Source: CAVRXQ01 sp963849105 (lineage in GTDB: Bacteria > Actinomycetota > Acidimicrobiia > Acidimicrobiales > Bog-793). From it: a stretch of DNA of 64,000 nt. The notes under the pieces are model-generated. The model did no database searches. It saw only the letters and a list, made by a program, of their open reading frames with translations, and was not told the origin of the DNA. Where the stretch lies: assembly GCA_963849105.1 (NCBI GenBank), contig CAWKGD010000003.1, positions 558,001 through 622,000 of the forward strand. Direction: 5' to 3'. Position 1 is the stretch's first letter. Each line of letters begins with the position of its first letter. Of this stretch, positions 53,408 to 61,104 are shown one piece after another. The position numbers were made by a program, and so were the translations under genes.

Positions 53408-54862
53408 ATGGCGAATCAGGCACAGACAGCCGGCCCAACAGGCCGATCGGTGCAGCACCTCTCTATCGAGGAGAGGGCGAAGATCGGCAAGGAGGCTCGC
53501 ACCCGGGTTCCTCGCTCATCCCAGGCGCAGTTCAGCCCAGGGGCTGACCGCCCGGACCCCGTCGCTCTGCTCGATCGCCAGGCCACCACCCGGGTGCCCG
53601 AACTGGTCCCTATCCGCTACGGGCGAATGCTCGTCTCACCGTTCACCTTCTTCCGGGGTGCGGCGCTCGTGATGGCTTCAGACTTGGCCACAACTCCTCG
53701 GTCGGGCCTCAAGGCCCAGATCTGCGGCGATGCCCACTTGTCCAACTTCGGACTGTTCGCTTCGCCTGAACGGGCCCTGATGTTCGACGTCAACGACTTC
53801 GACGAGACCCTCCCCGGCCCCTGGGAGTGGGACGTCAAGCGCCTGGCTGCAAGCGCGGTCATCGCCGCACGCGACCGGGAGTTCACCGCGAAAGAGGCTC
53901 GAACAGCAGCCCTCGAGGCCGGGGCCAGCTACCGCCAGGAGATGGCACGCCTGGCCGCGATGACAACGCTGGACGTGTGGTACTCCTCTGTCGACGTGGC
54001 CTCCATCCTCGCCGAACTCGAGGCCGGAGCCGGTTCGACGGGGTCGAAGGCCGACAAACGAATCGCCGAACGCACCACCAAGGAGATCGCCAAAGCCCGC
54101 ACCCGCGACAGCCTCCAGGCCCTGGGCAAGCTCACCACCGTCGTCGATGGCCAACTCCGGATCGTGAGCAACCCGCCCCTCATCGTGCCGGTCGAGGAGC
54201 TGTTCCCCCAGCTCGAGAGCGACGCGCTCCGCGAGTCTTTCCACCGGCTCGTACTTGGCTACCGTCGGAGCCTCCAGACCGATCGGCGCCACCTGCTCGA
54301 GGAGTTCCAGTTCGTCCAGATCGCCCGCAAGGTGGTGGGCGTGGGCAGCGTCGGCACCCGGACCTGGATTCTCCTTTTGGTTGGCCGGGGCAACGACGAT
54401 CCCCTCTTCCTCCAGGCCAAGGAAGCTGAGGCGTCCGTGCTCGAAGAGTTCATGGGCAAGAGCGACTACGCAAACCACGCGGAGCGGGTGGTGGCGGGCC
54501 AGCACCTCATGCAGGCCGCCAGCGACATCTTCCTCGGCTGGCAACAGGTAAAGGGCCCCGACGGTGTGAACCGTGATTTCTACGTGCGACAACTCCGGGA
54601 TTGGAAGGGCTCCTTCGAGGTCGAAAGGACCTTCCCGCCAGAGCTGACCAAGTACGTCGGTGTCTGCGCCCAGGCCCTCGCACGGGCTCATGCCCGCTCG
54701 GGCGACTGCGTCGCCATTGCCAGCTACTTAGGAAGCGGACCCACCTTCGACGGGGCGATCGCCGAGTTCGCGGAGACCTACGCCGACCAGAACGCGCGTG
54801 ACTACGAGGCCCTCAAAGCTGCAGAGGCAAATGGCCGGATCACCGTCAAATCAGGCCTATAG
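53408..54862 (+). CDS. DUF2252-family protein
   Basis: 484 residues. Family hallmarks: RYGRMLVSPFTFFRGAA, ICGDAHLSNFGLFASPE, LMFDVNDFDETLPGPWEWD with the kinase-like HD and DxD residues, then a helical C-terminal half. DUF2252 resembles aminoglycoside-phosphotransferase-like folds; the biochemical role is unknown. Single gene, 172 nt after the TetR gene. Confidence 0.85.
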   Translation: MANQAQTAGPTGRSVQHLSIEERAKIGKEARTRVPRSSQAQFSPGADRPDPVALLDRQATTRVPELVPIRYGRMLVSPFTFFRGAALVMASDLATTPRSGLKAQICGDAHLSNFGLFASPERALMFDVNDFDETLPGPWEWDVKRLAASAVIAARDREFTAKEARTAALEAGASYRQEMARLAAMTTLDVWYSSVDVASILAELEAGAGSTGSKADKRIAERTTKEIAKARTRDSLQALGKLTTVVDGQLRIVSNPPLIVPVEELFPQLESDALRESFHRLVLGYRRSLQTDRRHLLEEFQFVQIARKVVGVGSVGTRTWILLLVGRGNDDPLFLQAKEAEASVLEEFMGKSDYANHAERVVAGQHLMQAASDIFLGWQQVKGPDGVNRDFYVRQLRDWKGSFEVERTFPPELTKYVGVCAQALARAHARSGDCVAIASYLGSGPTFDGAIAEFAETYADQNARDYEALKAAEANGRITVKSGL

Positions 54863-55091
54863 ACCGGCCAGGACCCTCTCCGAGCCAGGATCAATGACGA
54901 TCAGGCTGCCAGGATCTTGGACTTGGCCTCCTCGAACTCAGATCGGCCCCGATTCGGCGATCTGTGTCTGTGACCCCAAACGCGCGGCCGAACAACTCCC
55001 GGCCACGCGGCATAAGTGCCGGTCGGGGGCACGTTTCGCCACTACGCGGCTGGTAGCCACAGCTCGGCAACCGCTAGCTCAAACTCACCGC

Positions 55092-55124
55092 GTGCGGAGT
55101 TGTCGCGAGTCCCCCCTCCGACAC
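55092..55124. repeat. Dispersed hairpin repeat, divergent copy
   Basis: GTGCGGAG (55092-55099) and CTCCGACAC (55116-55124) pair apart from one unpaired base; the CTCCGACACC end is shared with the other copies. Confidence 0.4.
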
Positions 55125-55233
55125 CAGCTCAGAATCGCGGGCGCGTCTCCTAATGGGAGCGCGTCGAGATGAGCCGATGCGACTGCCCCCCGACCGCTGC
55201 CGGTTAGTCAGCTGACCAAGGAGCGATTCGCCA

Positions 55234-55263
55234 GTCGGAGATTGTGGAGAACGGCCCTCCGAC
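55234..55263. repeat. Dispersed hairpin repeat, copy 3
   Basis: GTCGGAG (55234-55240) and CTCCGAC (55257-55263) are perfect arms with a 16-nt loop, as at 3391-3420. Flanks TTCGCCA and ACCG are shared with that copy. Confidence 0.6.
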
Positions 55264-55347
55264 ACCGGTCACACGGAGTGACATCATTCGAGGACCGGGC
55301 CGCCACTTACGGGCACACCCCGATCAACATCAACCAAGGGGGCAGAG

Positions 55348-55995
55348 ATGATGAGCACCTCCAGAGCCGCCATGTCGCACACCGCCTCGACGATCCCGAT
55401 CCGGCGCAGGGCCTGGGCGCGTCGGTCCGCGGCCATGCTGCTCGCGGCGGGCAGCTGCGCGGTGTCTCTGGCCGTTTTTCCGGCCACGGCGGAGGCTCTG
55501 CAGCCCAGCGCAACGGGACCGCGCTCTACCGTCTCGACCTTCTGTGCACACATCCCGGCCACAAAGGTCTCCTCGATCGTCGGGGCAACGGTTTCGCTCT
55601 TCGAGGCTGTCGTCAAAAGCAACACCCTCGAGTGCATTTACTTCGGCAAGGCGCCGGCCTCTGTCACGCACCCGATCGACGAGGTCGTCATCTCGAAGCA
55701 GCCCGGTATTCCGGCGTCTCAGCTCTCCTCCCGGGCCAAGGCCGAAGCGAGAATTGCCGCTGAGTCCCCCAAGGGCGTGAAACTCATTTTCACTTCCCTT
55801 CCGTCCGTCGGCTCGACGGCGTTCAGCTGGACCTACGCACAATCGCTGAACGGCGGGCAGCTCGTCGGCGTCGCGGACAACAAGGGAACCACCGGCTACG
55901 GCGTGGCGCTGGGCGGCGCGGCGAAGACCTTTGGTACCGCGGCGAGGCAAATACCCGCCGGCGAGCGCCTGCTGGCGCTCGACATCGTCGCCTGA
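55348..55995 (+). CDS. Secreted hypothetical protein
   Basis: 215 residues. An N-terminal basic stretch and hydrophobic core ending in VFPATAEA form a signal peptide (about 1-49). The mature part has two cysteines (STFCAHIP and LECIYFG), which fit a disulfide, and an IPASQ-rich region. The pattern is DUF3558-like: FCAHIPATKVSSIVG, then a conserved C..YFG and later VGSTAFSW. AAGGGGGC precedes the ATG. Role unknown. Confidence 0.65.
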   Translation: MMSTSRAAMSHTASTIPIRRRAWARRSAAMLLAAGSCAVSLAVFPATAEALQPSATGPRSTVSTFCAHIPATKVSSIVGATVSLFEAVVKSNTLECIYFGKAPASVTHPIDEVVISKQPGIPASQLSSRAKAEARIAAESPKGVKLIFTSLPSVGSTAFSWTYAQSLNGGQLVGVADNKGTTGYGVALGGAAKTFGTAARQIPAGERLLALDIVA

Positions 55996-56249
55996 GCAGC
56001 GAGCCCGGGGCCTGACCGCCGGCCGGCGCGCTGCGCGGCTATCCCGTTTGCAGTCTTGACTCCGCGCAAACTTCGGAGGAGGCAGCCGAGGACGAGGAGA
56101 AACAGGCTCGGTACCCTGAGCGACAACGCCGTAGCCGAAGGCGCCTCGCCGTTCCCACCGGACGGACGGGTCCTTCCGGGGTTCCCCGGTCAGATGGAGA
56201 AGCTGGAGGTAGGAGAGGAAGGCGTCGGCATCGACGAACGGAGGACGAG

Positions 56250-56837
56250 ATGCGACAGATCCTGCGCCGAATGACGCTCCCGAGCTGGCCGGGTGGTAGG
56301 TGGCTGCCGCTGCTGCTTGGTGCCGCGCTCGTTGTCGCCCCTGGTGGCCTTGTCGCCGAGCATGCCGCTCTTGGCGCGAGGTCGGCGGCGCTCGCGCCAC
56401 ACGTCGCGACGAACACCATCGTCGTGACCGGCAGGTACTCGGGCACCTTGAAGCTCAAGGACCCAGCGAAGGACTGCCCGGAGCTCTTCGACAACCTGCC
56501 CAATAAGAAGGGAGACGTTGTCAAGCTGTACTACTTCGGCAAGCTCTCGGGGCTCAGTTGGACGGAGTGGAGCTTCATCGCCGGGGCGAAGGCCAACGGG
56601 ACGTTCACCCAGAGCAGCATCCCCGAGTCGAAGGCGGCCATACTCTCTCCCTTCTCCCCGACAAAGGTGATCGTCTACTCGAAATTCTTCTCAGCGACCT
56701 CCGGGACGATCACCATTGGGGGAAAGACCGGCTCGTTCAAGTACAAGATGACCTGGTCGGACGGCACCACGAGCGCGCACTCGAGCGCCAGCACGATGAC
56801 AGGAAGCTGGAGTTGTCCCACAGTGACCAATCTCTGA
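56250..56837 (+). CDS. Secreted hypothetical protein
   Basis: 195 residues. Signal peptide about 1-45 (LLLGAALVVAPGGLVA then AEHAALGA). The mature domain is beta-rich (TIVVTGRYSGTLKLKDPAKD, GTITIGGKTGSFKYKMTWSDG) and has two cysteines (DCPELF and WSCPTV) at its ends. GGAGGACG precedes the ATG. No family recognised; about 255 nt after the previous secreted protein, possibly in the same unit. Confidence 0.6.
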   Translation: MRQILRRMTLPSWPGGRWLPLLLGAALVVAPGGLVAEHAALGARSAALAPHVATNTIVVTGRYSGTLKLKDPAKDCPELFDNLPNKKGDVVKLYYFGKLSGLSWTEWSFIAGAKANGTFTQSSIPESKAAILSPFSPTKVIVYSKFFSATSGTITIGGKTGSFKYKMTWSDGTTSAHSSASTMTGSWSCPTVTNL

Positions 56838-57094
56838 GAGGCCTCGCGTCGCTACCGACACCCAAGCGGGCGAGGTAAGGCGATAGCACCAGCCCCGAGG
56901 TCGCTCATCACGCGCATCTCATCGAGCGTCAGGGGTAGCCTCGAGGTGCTGCGAGTTCAGTGACGCCAGGACACGCTGCCGATCTACGTCCAGTCACGGG
57001 ACTCAACGTTTAATTGAACTGGTATATGCGCGCGGCGTCAGTCGTTCATGGCGTCTGACCGAAGACGCCATTCAATAGACACGAGTCAACGCGA

Positions 57095-57259
57095 TCAGCT
57101 GGCCTGGTCGTACGTCGCTTTAGCGAGCGCGAGGGTCGCGAACACCTGCGCTCGTTCGGTGTGATACCGACTCTCGGTTGAGTGCCCAGTCGACGTTTCG
57201 GCCGCGACGAGCTCCCGCTCCGCGTCCTCTATATATTCGATCACGGTCTTGGTCGGCAT
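57095..57259 (-). CDS. 54-residue element-type helical protein
   Basis: ATG at 57259 preceded by GAGAGGGTGGG. The peptide is acidic and helical (TVIEYIEDAERELVAAET) and ends ERAQVFATLALAKATYDQAS. Short proteins ending with this ERAQV.ATLALA pattern are common in actinobacterial integrative elements and phages; function unknown. Its ribosome site and amphipathic pattern support it despite the short length. Confidence 0.5.
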   Translation of the reverse strand: MPTKTVIEYIEDAERELVAAETSTGHSTESRYHTERAQVFATLALAKATYDQAS

Positions 57260-57714
57260 CGTCCCACCCTCTCGCTCAATCGCTAGTTGCGGTGAGAATA
57301 AGGCCTCACGGCCGCGCCAGTATTTGACAGCCGAGTCGCGAATGTTCCCTGACTCGGCGACATGGCGCGTGGGCCGAGATGTGGAAAGTAGGTCAGCGCG
57401 AGACGACTTTCTCGTTTAGATGGACAGATATATCCGAGCTAGACGTCGCCCGACGAACGGCGTCGCCATGCAGCGTTTAGGGCGATCGCTTGGCCATCCG
57501 GTCGTGTATGGCGAGCAGCAAGACGATAGGAGCCTGTTCATCAATTCAGATGTTGCACGGAGCGGGATAGTCTCGCACTGAACGCCTGCCAGTCACTCTT
57601 CGATCAATAGGCAGTGATTCCGTGCCCGCGGGCGCGTCCCATAATGCGCGTCGAGGTGAGGCGCGGCGATTGCCTCATGTCGCCGGGCAGATGACAGCTC
57701 GAACCGTTCGGGCT
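57260..57714. other. Non-coding region with a CCCATAAT box
   Basis: No gene recognised. CGCGTCCCATAATGCGCG lies at 57633-57650, the first box of the dispersed module, here without the AGTGTCC box. Confidence 0.45.
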
Positions 57715-58050
57715 TTACTCGGTCGGTTCGGAGTCCGGCCTGAGAACGACGAACGACTGATCGGGATGGTCGAAGTCGAGGTGAACCTCAACGGGCTGGT
57801 CCGTGTCCGGCTCGCCAGATTCGACAACGATTGCCGGTTTCTCGTCCTGCGGCCCGTACAGCGCTCGGGCCAATCCGATCATCGCGTTGCCGAGGACTCG
57901 GCCGCTCGGCGAGTGCGCGATTCGACCGACGGTCTTCGCTGACTCCTCGTTTGACGTTGTGCCGCCATCGGTCGAGTTCAACCAGTCAATCCATTGCTGG
58001 TCCGACCATTCGTCGGCGTTCTCGGGCGGCGTCTCAGGTTCTTGCACCAC
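57715..58050 (-). CDS. Hypothetical protein with WSDQQW N-terminus
   Basis: 111 residues, acidic. DEWSDQQWIDWLN at the N-terminus, then a small hydrophobic region (RVLGNAMIGLARALYG) and an acidic tail (VHLDFDHPDQSFVVLRPD). I recall proteins with this DQQWIDWL start in Acidimicrobiia, always of unknown role. GTG start. Confidence 0.6.
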   Translation of the reverse strand: MVQEPETPPENADEWSDQQWIDWLNSTDGGTTSNEESAKTVGRIAHSPSGRVLGNAMIGLARALYGPQDEKPAIVVESGEPDTDQPVEVHLDFDHPDQSFVVLRPDSEPTE

Positions 58051-58149
58051 GAATCACCCTATGGCGACGGCGGTGCCCCAGACCGCCCGGGTCCGAGGTG
58101 GGGCTGGCGCTGCGAGGCCGGTCCGAGCGAATGGTCAACCGGTCATGTA

Positions 58150-58632
58150 GTTCTACGCGGTGGGTTCGGACCAGGAGTCCGCGTCCTCAGGGTTACCGAC
58201 GCCGATGCGCACGCACTCGAAGGTGCTGACCTCGTCATCGTCGGCGGACCGACGCATTGGTCGAGAATGTCGCGGCCGAGTACCCGCAAGAGCGCCCAAG
58301 TCCGTTCGCCAACCCGGTAGCGATCTGGTGCTTGAGCCCGGTGCCGACACCGGACCCGGTGTGCGGGAGTGGTTGGACACCCTCGACCATTTTCACGCTA
58401 GGGCCTCTGCCTTCTACGCTCGGTACAAGGCACCCGCCGCGATCACTGGCCGAATGTCCAAGGGTGTCGTCGGGCGTTATCGCGTCACGGGTTCATAGTG
58501 GTGGTGCCACCCGAGAGCTTCTTCGTGGACTGGAAGAGCCACTTGCGCCGGGCGAGACGGATCGGGCGGCGTGCCTGGGGTGCGCGACTGGCGACAATCG
58601 TCGAGCGCCAGGGGGCAGCCAGGACGAAGTAG
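58150..58632 (+). pseudogene. Decayed flavodoxin-family copy
   Basis: Fragments in three frames match the intact gene at 58707 in order: ALEGADLVIVGGPTHWSRMS (near 58220-58270), DLVLEPGADTGPGVREWLDT (58320-58380) with AFYARYKAPAAITGRMSKG, and PPESFFVDWKSHL (near 58505) ending at a TAG (58630). The first flavin-binding part is missing. It is an upstream tandem duplicate of the intact gene. Confidence 0.65.
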
Positions 58633-58706
58633 TGCGTCAGTAGAGCGGCGTCACTGAGCCGTGCATGTCCCAGCAGACTTCGTGAGCGAGCACAGGGGGT
58701 GTGGCC

Positions 58707-59285
58707 ATGCGGGCGGTGATTGTCTATGAGTCGATGTTCGGTAACACGCACGCGATCGCCGATGCCATCGGCAAGGGTCTCGAACAAGCGGGCAACGTGG
58801 TCGTGGTCCCGGTGGTCGAGGCAGGACGCGCGCGGTTAACCGACGCCGAGTTGCTCGTTGTGGGCGGGCCGACCCATTTTCACGGCATGAGTCGCACACG
58901 CACCCGCAAGTGGGCGGTCGCCACCGCGCAAAAACCGAAGAACGATCTGGTGCTCGACCGCGACGCCCAAGGCCCAGGCATGCGTGACTGGCTCAGGTCG
59001 CTAGGCGATGGCCACACAAAGGTTGCTGCCTTCGACACCCGCTTCAAGGGTCCGGCGATTCTCAGAGGGAGGGCGTCGAAGGTAATCAGCCGAAAGCTTC
59101 GTCGGCACGGGTTCGAGATGGTGGCCAAGCCCGAGAGCTTCTTCGTCTCCTTGGAGAATCACCTCGAACCGGACCAGGAGGCCCGAGCCCAAGAATGGGG
59201 CAAAAGACTCGCGGCAAGCGTTGTATCGAGCAGCGCCACCGATGCGGATGGACCGGAACGACCAGCTTCGTCCAAGGAGGCGTGA
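58707..59285 (+). CDS. Flavodoxin-family protein
   Basis: 192 residues from ATG 58707 (GTG at 58701 is possible). RAVIVYESMFGNTHAIADAI is the FMN-phosphate loop; LLVVGGPTHFHGMSRTRT is the second FMN loop. Such proteins carry electrons or act as NAD(P)H oxidoreductases. The TGA overlaps the next ATG by one base, coupling it to the dienelactone hydrolase-like gene. A decayed copy lies directly upstream. Confidence 0.8.
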   Translation: MRAVIVYESMFGNTHAIADAIGKGLEQAGNVVVVPVVEAGRARLTDAELLVVGGPTHFHGMSRTRTRKWAVATAQKPKNDLVLDRDAQGPGMRDWLRSLGDGHTKVAAFDTRFKGPAILRGRASKVISRKLRRHGFEMVAKPESFFVSLENHLEPDQEARAQEWGKRLAASVVSSSATDADGPERPASSKEA

Positions 59286-60046
59286 TGCCCGAGGTGATGA
59301 TCCCCTCCCCGGGTGAGCTGCCGTCCTACCTGGCGATGCCCGCTGGGGAGGGCCCCTGGCCAGGTGTCGTCGTCATCCACGACGCAATGGGGATGAGCCA
59401 GGACCTGCGGAACCAGGCTGACTGGCTTGCAAGCGAAGGGTACCTCGCTGTAGCGCCGGACCTTTTCTCTGGGAGAGGGATGGTGGCCTGCATGATCTCG
59501 GTCATGCGCGACGTGCGCGCCGGACGGGGAGGCTCCTTCGACGACATCGAGGAGGCCCGCGTCTGGCTGGCGGCCCGGGAGGACTGCACGGGCAGGATCG
59601 GCGTGATCGGCTACTGCATGGGAGGGGGGTTCGCCTTGCTGCTCGCCGCCGCTCGCGGGTTCACGGTGTCGAGCGTCAACTACGGCACCGCTCCAAGAGA
59701 TGCCTACACGGCCAGCTTCTTGAGACGGGCCTGCCCGATCGTCGGAAGCTACGGCGGCAGGGATCGCACACTGCGAGGGGCCGCCGATCGCCTCGACCGG
59801 GCGTTGACGGCCGTCGGGATTGAACACGACGTCAAGGAATACCCGGAGGCCGGGCACTCCTTTCTCAATGACCATGTAGGAGCTGGAGACAAGAATCCAT
59901 TTCCGTTCTCTGTGTTGGAGCCGGTGTTCGGAATACTTTCGCCTGGATCGGGCTACCACGAGGAATCTGCGCGAGATGCACGGCGGCGCATCCTCGCGTT
60001 CTTCGACACGCACTTGAAGTCGCGGAGGGGCGAGACCGCCCCATAA
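59285..60046 (+). CDS. Dienelactone hydrolase-family protein
   Basis: 253 residues from ATG 59285 (AAGGAGG 5 nt upstream). The alpha/beta hydrolase core shows GVIGYCMGGGFALLL with the nucleophile Cys of dienelactone hydrolases, SYGGRDRT with the acidic residue region and AGHSFLND with the catalytic His. Its last codons and TAA run into the CCCATAATGCGCG box (60037), so the natural C-terminus may have been replaced. Coupled to the flavodoxin gene. Confidence 0.85.
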   Translation: MPEVMIPSPGELPSYLAMPAGEGPWPGVVVIHDAMGMSQDLRNQADWLASEGYLAVAPDLFSGRGMVACMISVMRDVRAGRGGSFDDIEEARVWLAAREDCTGRIGVIGYCMGGGFALLLAAARGFTVSSVNYGTAPRDAYTASFLRRACPIVGSYGGRDRTLRGAADRLDRALTAVGIEHDVKEYPEAGHSFLNDHVGAGDKNPFPFSVLEPVFGILSPGSGYHEESARDARRRILAFFDTHLKSRRGETAP

Positions 60047-60134
60047 TGCGCGTCGGGCACCCGCATCGGAAGTGTCCGCAAACGCCTGCGTCCTCAACTG
60101 ATCATCGCAACGACTTCCTTGATAAGCGGACACT
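60037..60134 (+). repeat. CCCATAAT/AGTGTCC module, copy 3, with inverted repeat
   Basis: CCGCCCCATAATGCGCG (60037-60053 region) is followed 18 nt later by AGTGTCCGC (60071-60079), which pairs with GCGGACACT (60126-60134). The IS30-like fragment starts 25 nt further on, so this looks like the left end of an insertion sequence. Confidence 0.5.
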
Positions 60135-60159
60135 GAGCCGTCGATCAAGGAGGTGTTCC

Positions 60160-60290
60160 GTGAGGAGGTTCACGGAAGCAGACAGGGCGACGATCTGGCA
60201 GATGCACGAGGCCGGCGTGCCCGTGAAGCGGATCACCAACCATCTCGGCAGGCGGAACTCGGACACGACGCGTTGGTTGCGAGGCTTGGT
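60160..60290 (+). pseudogene. N-terminal fragment of an IS30-like transposase
   Basis: GTG at 60160 with AAGGAGG 7 nt upstream starts RRFTEADRATIWQMHEAGVP, followed by VKRITNHLGRRNSDTTRWL, the HTH of IS30-type transposases. Similarity ends near 60290, where the PIN-toxin gene (opposite strand) ends. The rest of the element is gone, leaving its promoter, start and end repeat. Confidence 0.55.
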
Positions 60291-60297
60291 GCCAAAG

Positions 60298-60699
60298 CTA
60301 AGGGTGATCCGCTGGTCGCCGTGCATCGACGAGGTCTCTGACGATCTCGAGGTCCGCGAGGTCGTAGGTGAGCAGTGGGACCTTCTCGACCACGGAGGTT
60401 GCAGCGATCGCCAGGTCGACCTGACGCTGTCGGGGGTTGCCGCCCCGCTGAATGACCGCTGCCGCCAGCTGTCCCCAAACCCGAGCAACCTCGACGCTCA
60501 CCGGAAGCGGATCGAAGGTCGCTTCCACCGCGGCGAGCCGGTTGGCGCGGCGTGCGCGCTCGTCGTCGTCGGGCGCGACGAGAAGGCCAAAGTGGAGTTC
60601 GGTGATCGAAACGACGCTGATCGCCGCCTCGACGTCTTCCGGCGGAGCTTCGCGGGCGATGAGTACGGAAGTGTCGAGAAGTGCCCTTACGAGGGGAAT
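60298..60699 (-). CDS. PIN-domain toxin (VapC-like) with no standard start codon
   Basis: 133 codons if read from ATT 60699. The PIN core is complete: ALLDTSVLIARE (first Asp), VSITELHFGLL (Glu), QRQVDLAIAATS and LTYDLADL (later acidic residues). The open frame begins after a TGA and contains no ATG, GTG or TTG before the first Asp motif; ATT at 60699, overlapping the antitoxin end by 13 nt, is the only plausible start. An ATG further in (60528) would cut off the catalytic half. Confidence 0.7.
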   Translation of the reverse strand: MPLVRALLDTSVLIAREAPPEDVEAAISVVSITELHFGLLVAPDDDERARRANRLAAVEATFDPLPVSVEVARVWGQLAAAVIQRGGNPRQRQVDLAIAATSVVEKVPLLTYDLADLEIVRDLVDARRPADHP

Positions 60700-60932
60700 G
60701 GGTCGACGATCCCTGCCTCAAAGCGCGCCAGGTCATCCACAAGGCCGGCTGGGGCCTCCCCGGTCCACGCGCGGGCGAGCCCAGCGCCGCTCACCCAGCG
60801 ACGTTGGTGCGCCGGACCAAGCTCGGCAACCGGGCGACCGGCGACGGTGACCGTGAGCGTCTCGCCGGCTTCGACGCGACGCAGCACTTCGCTTACCTGG
60901 TTACGTAGCTCTTTTTGAGGGATGGTCGCCAT
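60687..60932 (-). CDS. Type II antitoxin, Phd/YefM family
   Basis: 81 residues: ATIPQKELRNQVSEVLRRVEAGETLTVTV and GRPVAELGP are the Phd fold, followed by an acidic and Trp-containing toxin-binding tail. Pairs with the PIN toxin downstream. A palindrome (60940-60959) stands 7 nt before the ATG as autoregulation site. Confidence 0.85.
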   Translation of the reverse strand: MATIPQKELRNQVSEVLRRVEAGETLTVTVAGRPVAELGPAHQRRWVSGAGLARAWTGEAPAGLVDDLARFEAGIVDPFPS

Positions 60933-60939
60933 GGGAGTA

Positions 60940-60959
60940 TGGTAGCAGTTCTGCTACCA
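60940..60959 (-). promoter_or_regulatory. Palindromic operator of the Phd/PIN module
   Basis: TGGTAGCAG-TT-CTGCTACCA is a perfect inverted repeat with 9-bp arms. On the minus strand TACCAT and CATACT lie between it and the ATG and could serve as -10. Confidence 0.6.
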
Positions 60960-61104
60960 GACGTGGATCACTTTAGGTTTCGGGAATTACGCCGTGATTT
61001 CCGATGCAACAGGGGCTTACCAGTCCCTTTGACTTCATTGTTACAGGCGATGTCGTATAACGAGTCCTGTGGCTGGTTCCTCAAGCTGCAGCGAGTTGCG
61101 CCTG

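Larger units (their letters stand above)
54863..55347. other. Non-coding region with two hairpin-repeat copies
   Basis: No gene. It holds hairpin copies at 55092-55124 and 55234-55263 and a GGCATAAGTGCCGGTCGGGGGCA stretch near 55010 that faintly resembles the CCCATAAT/AGTGTCC module. Confidence 0.5.

Noticed and set aside
53678..54691. Minus-strand frame of 337 codons opposite the DUF2252 gene
   Set aside because: Antisense image; no start signal and DUF2252 motifs are on the plus strand.
3391..55263. Hairpin repeats as a CRISPR array
   Set aside because: The copies are tens of kilobases apart with no regular spacers and no cas genes.
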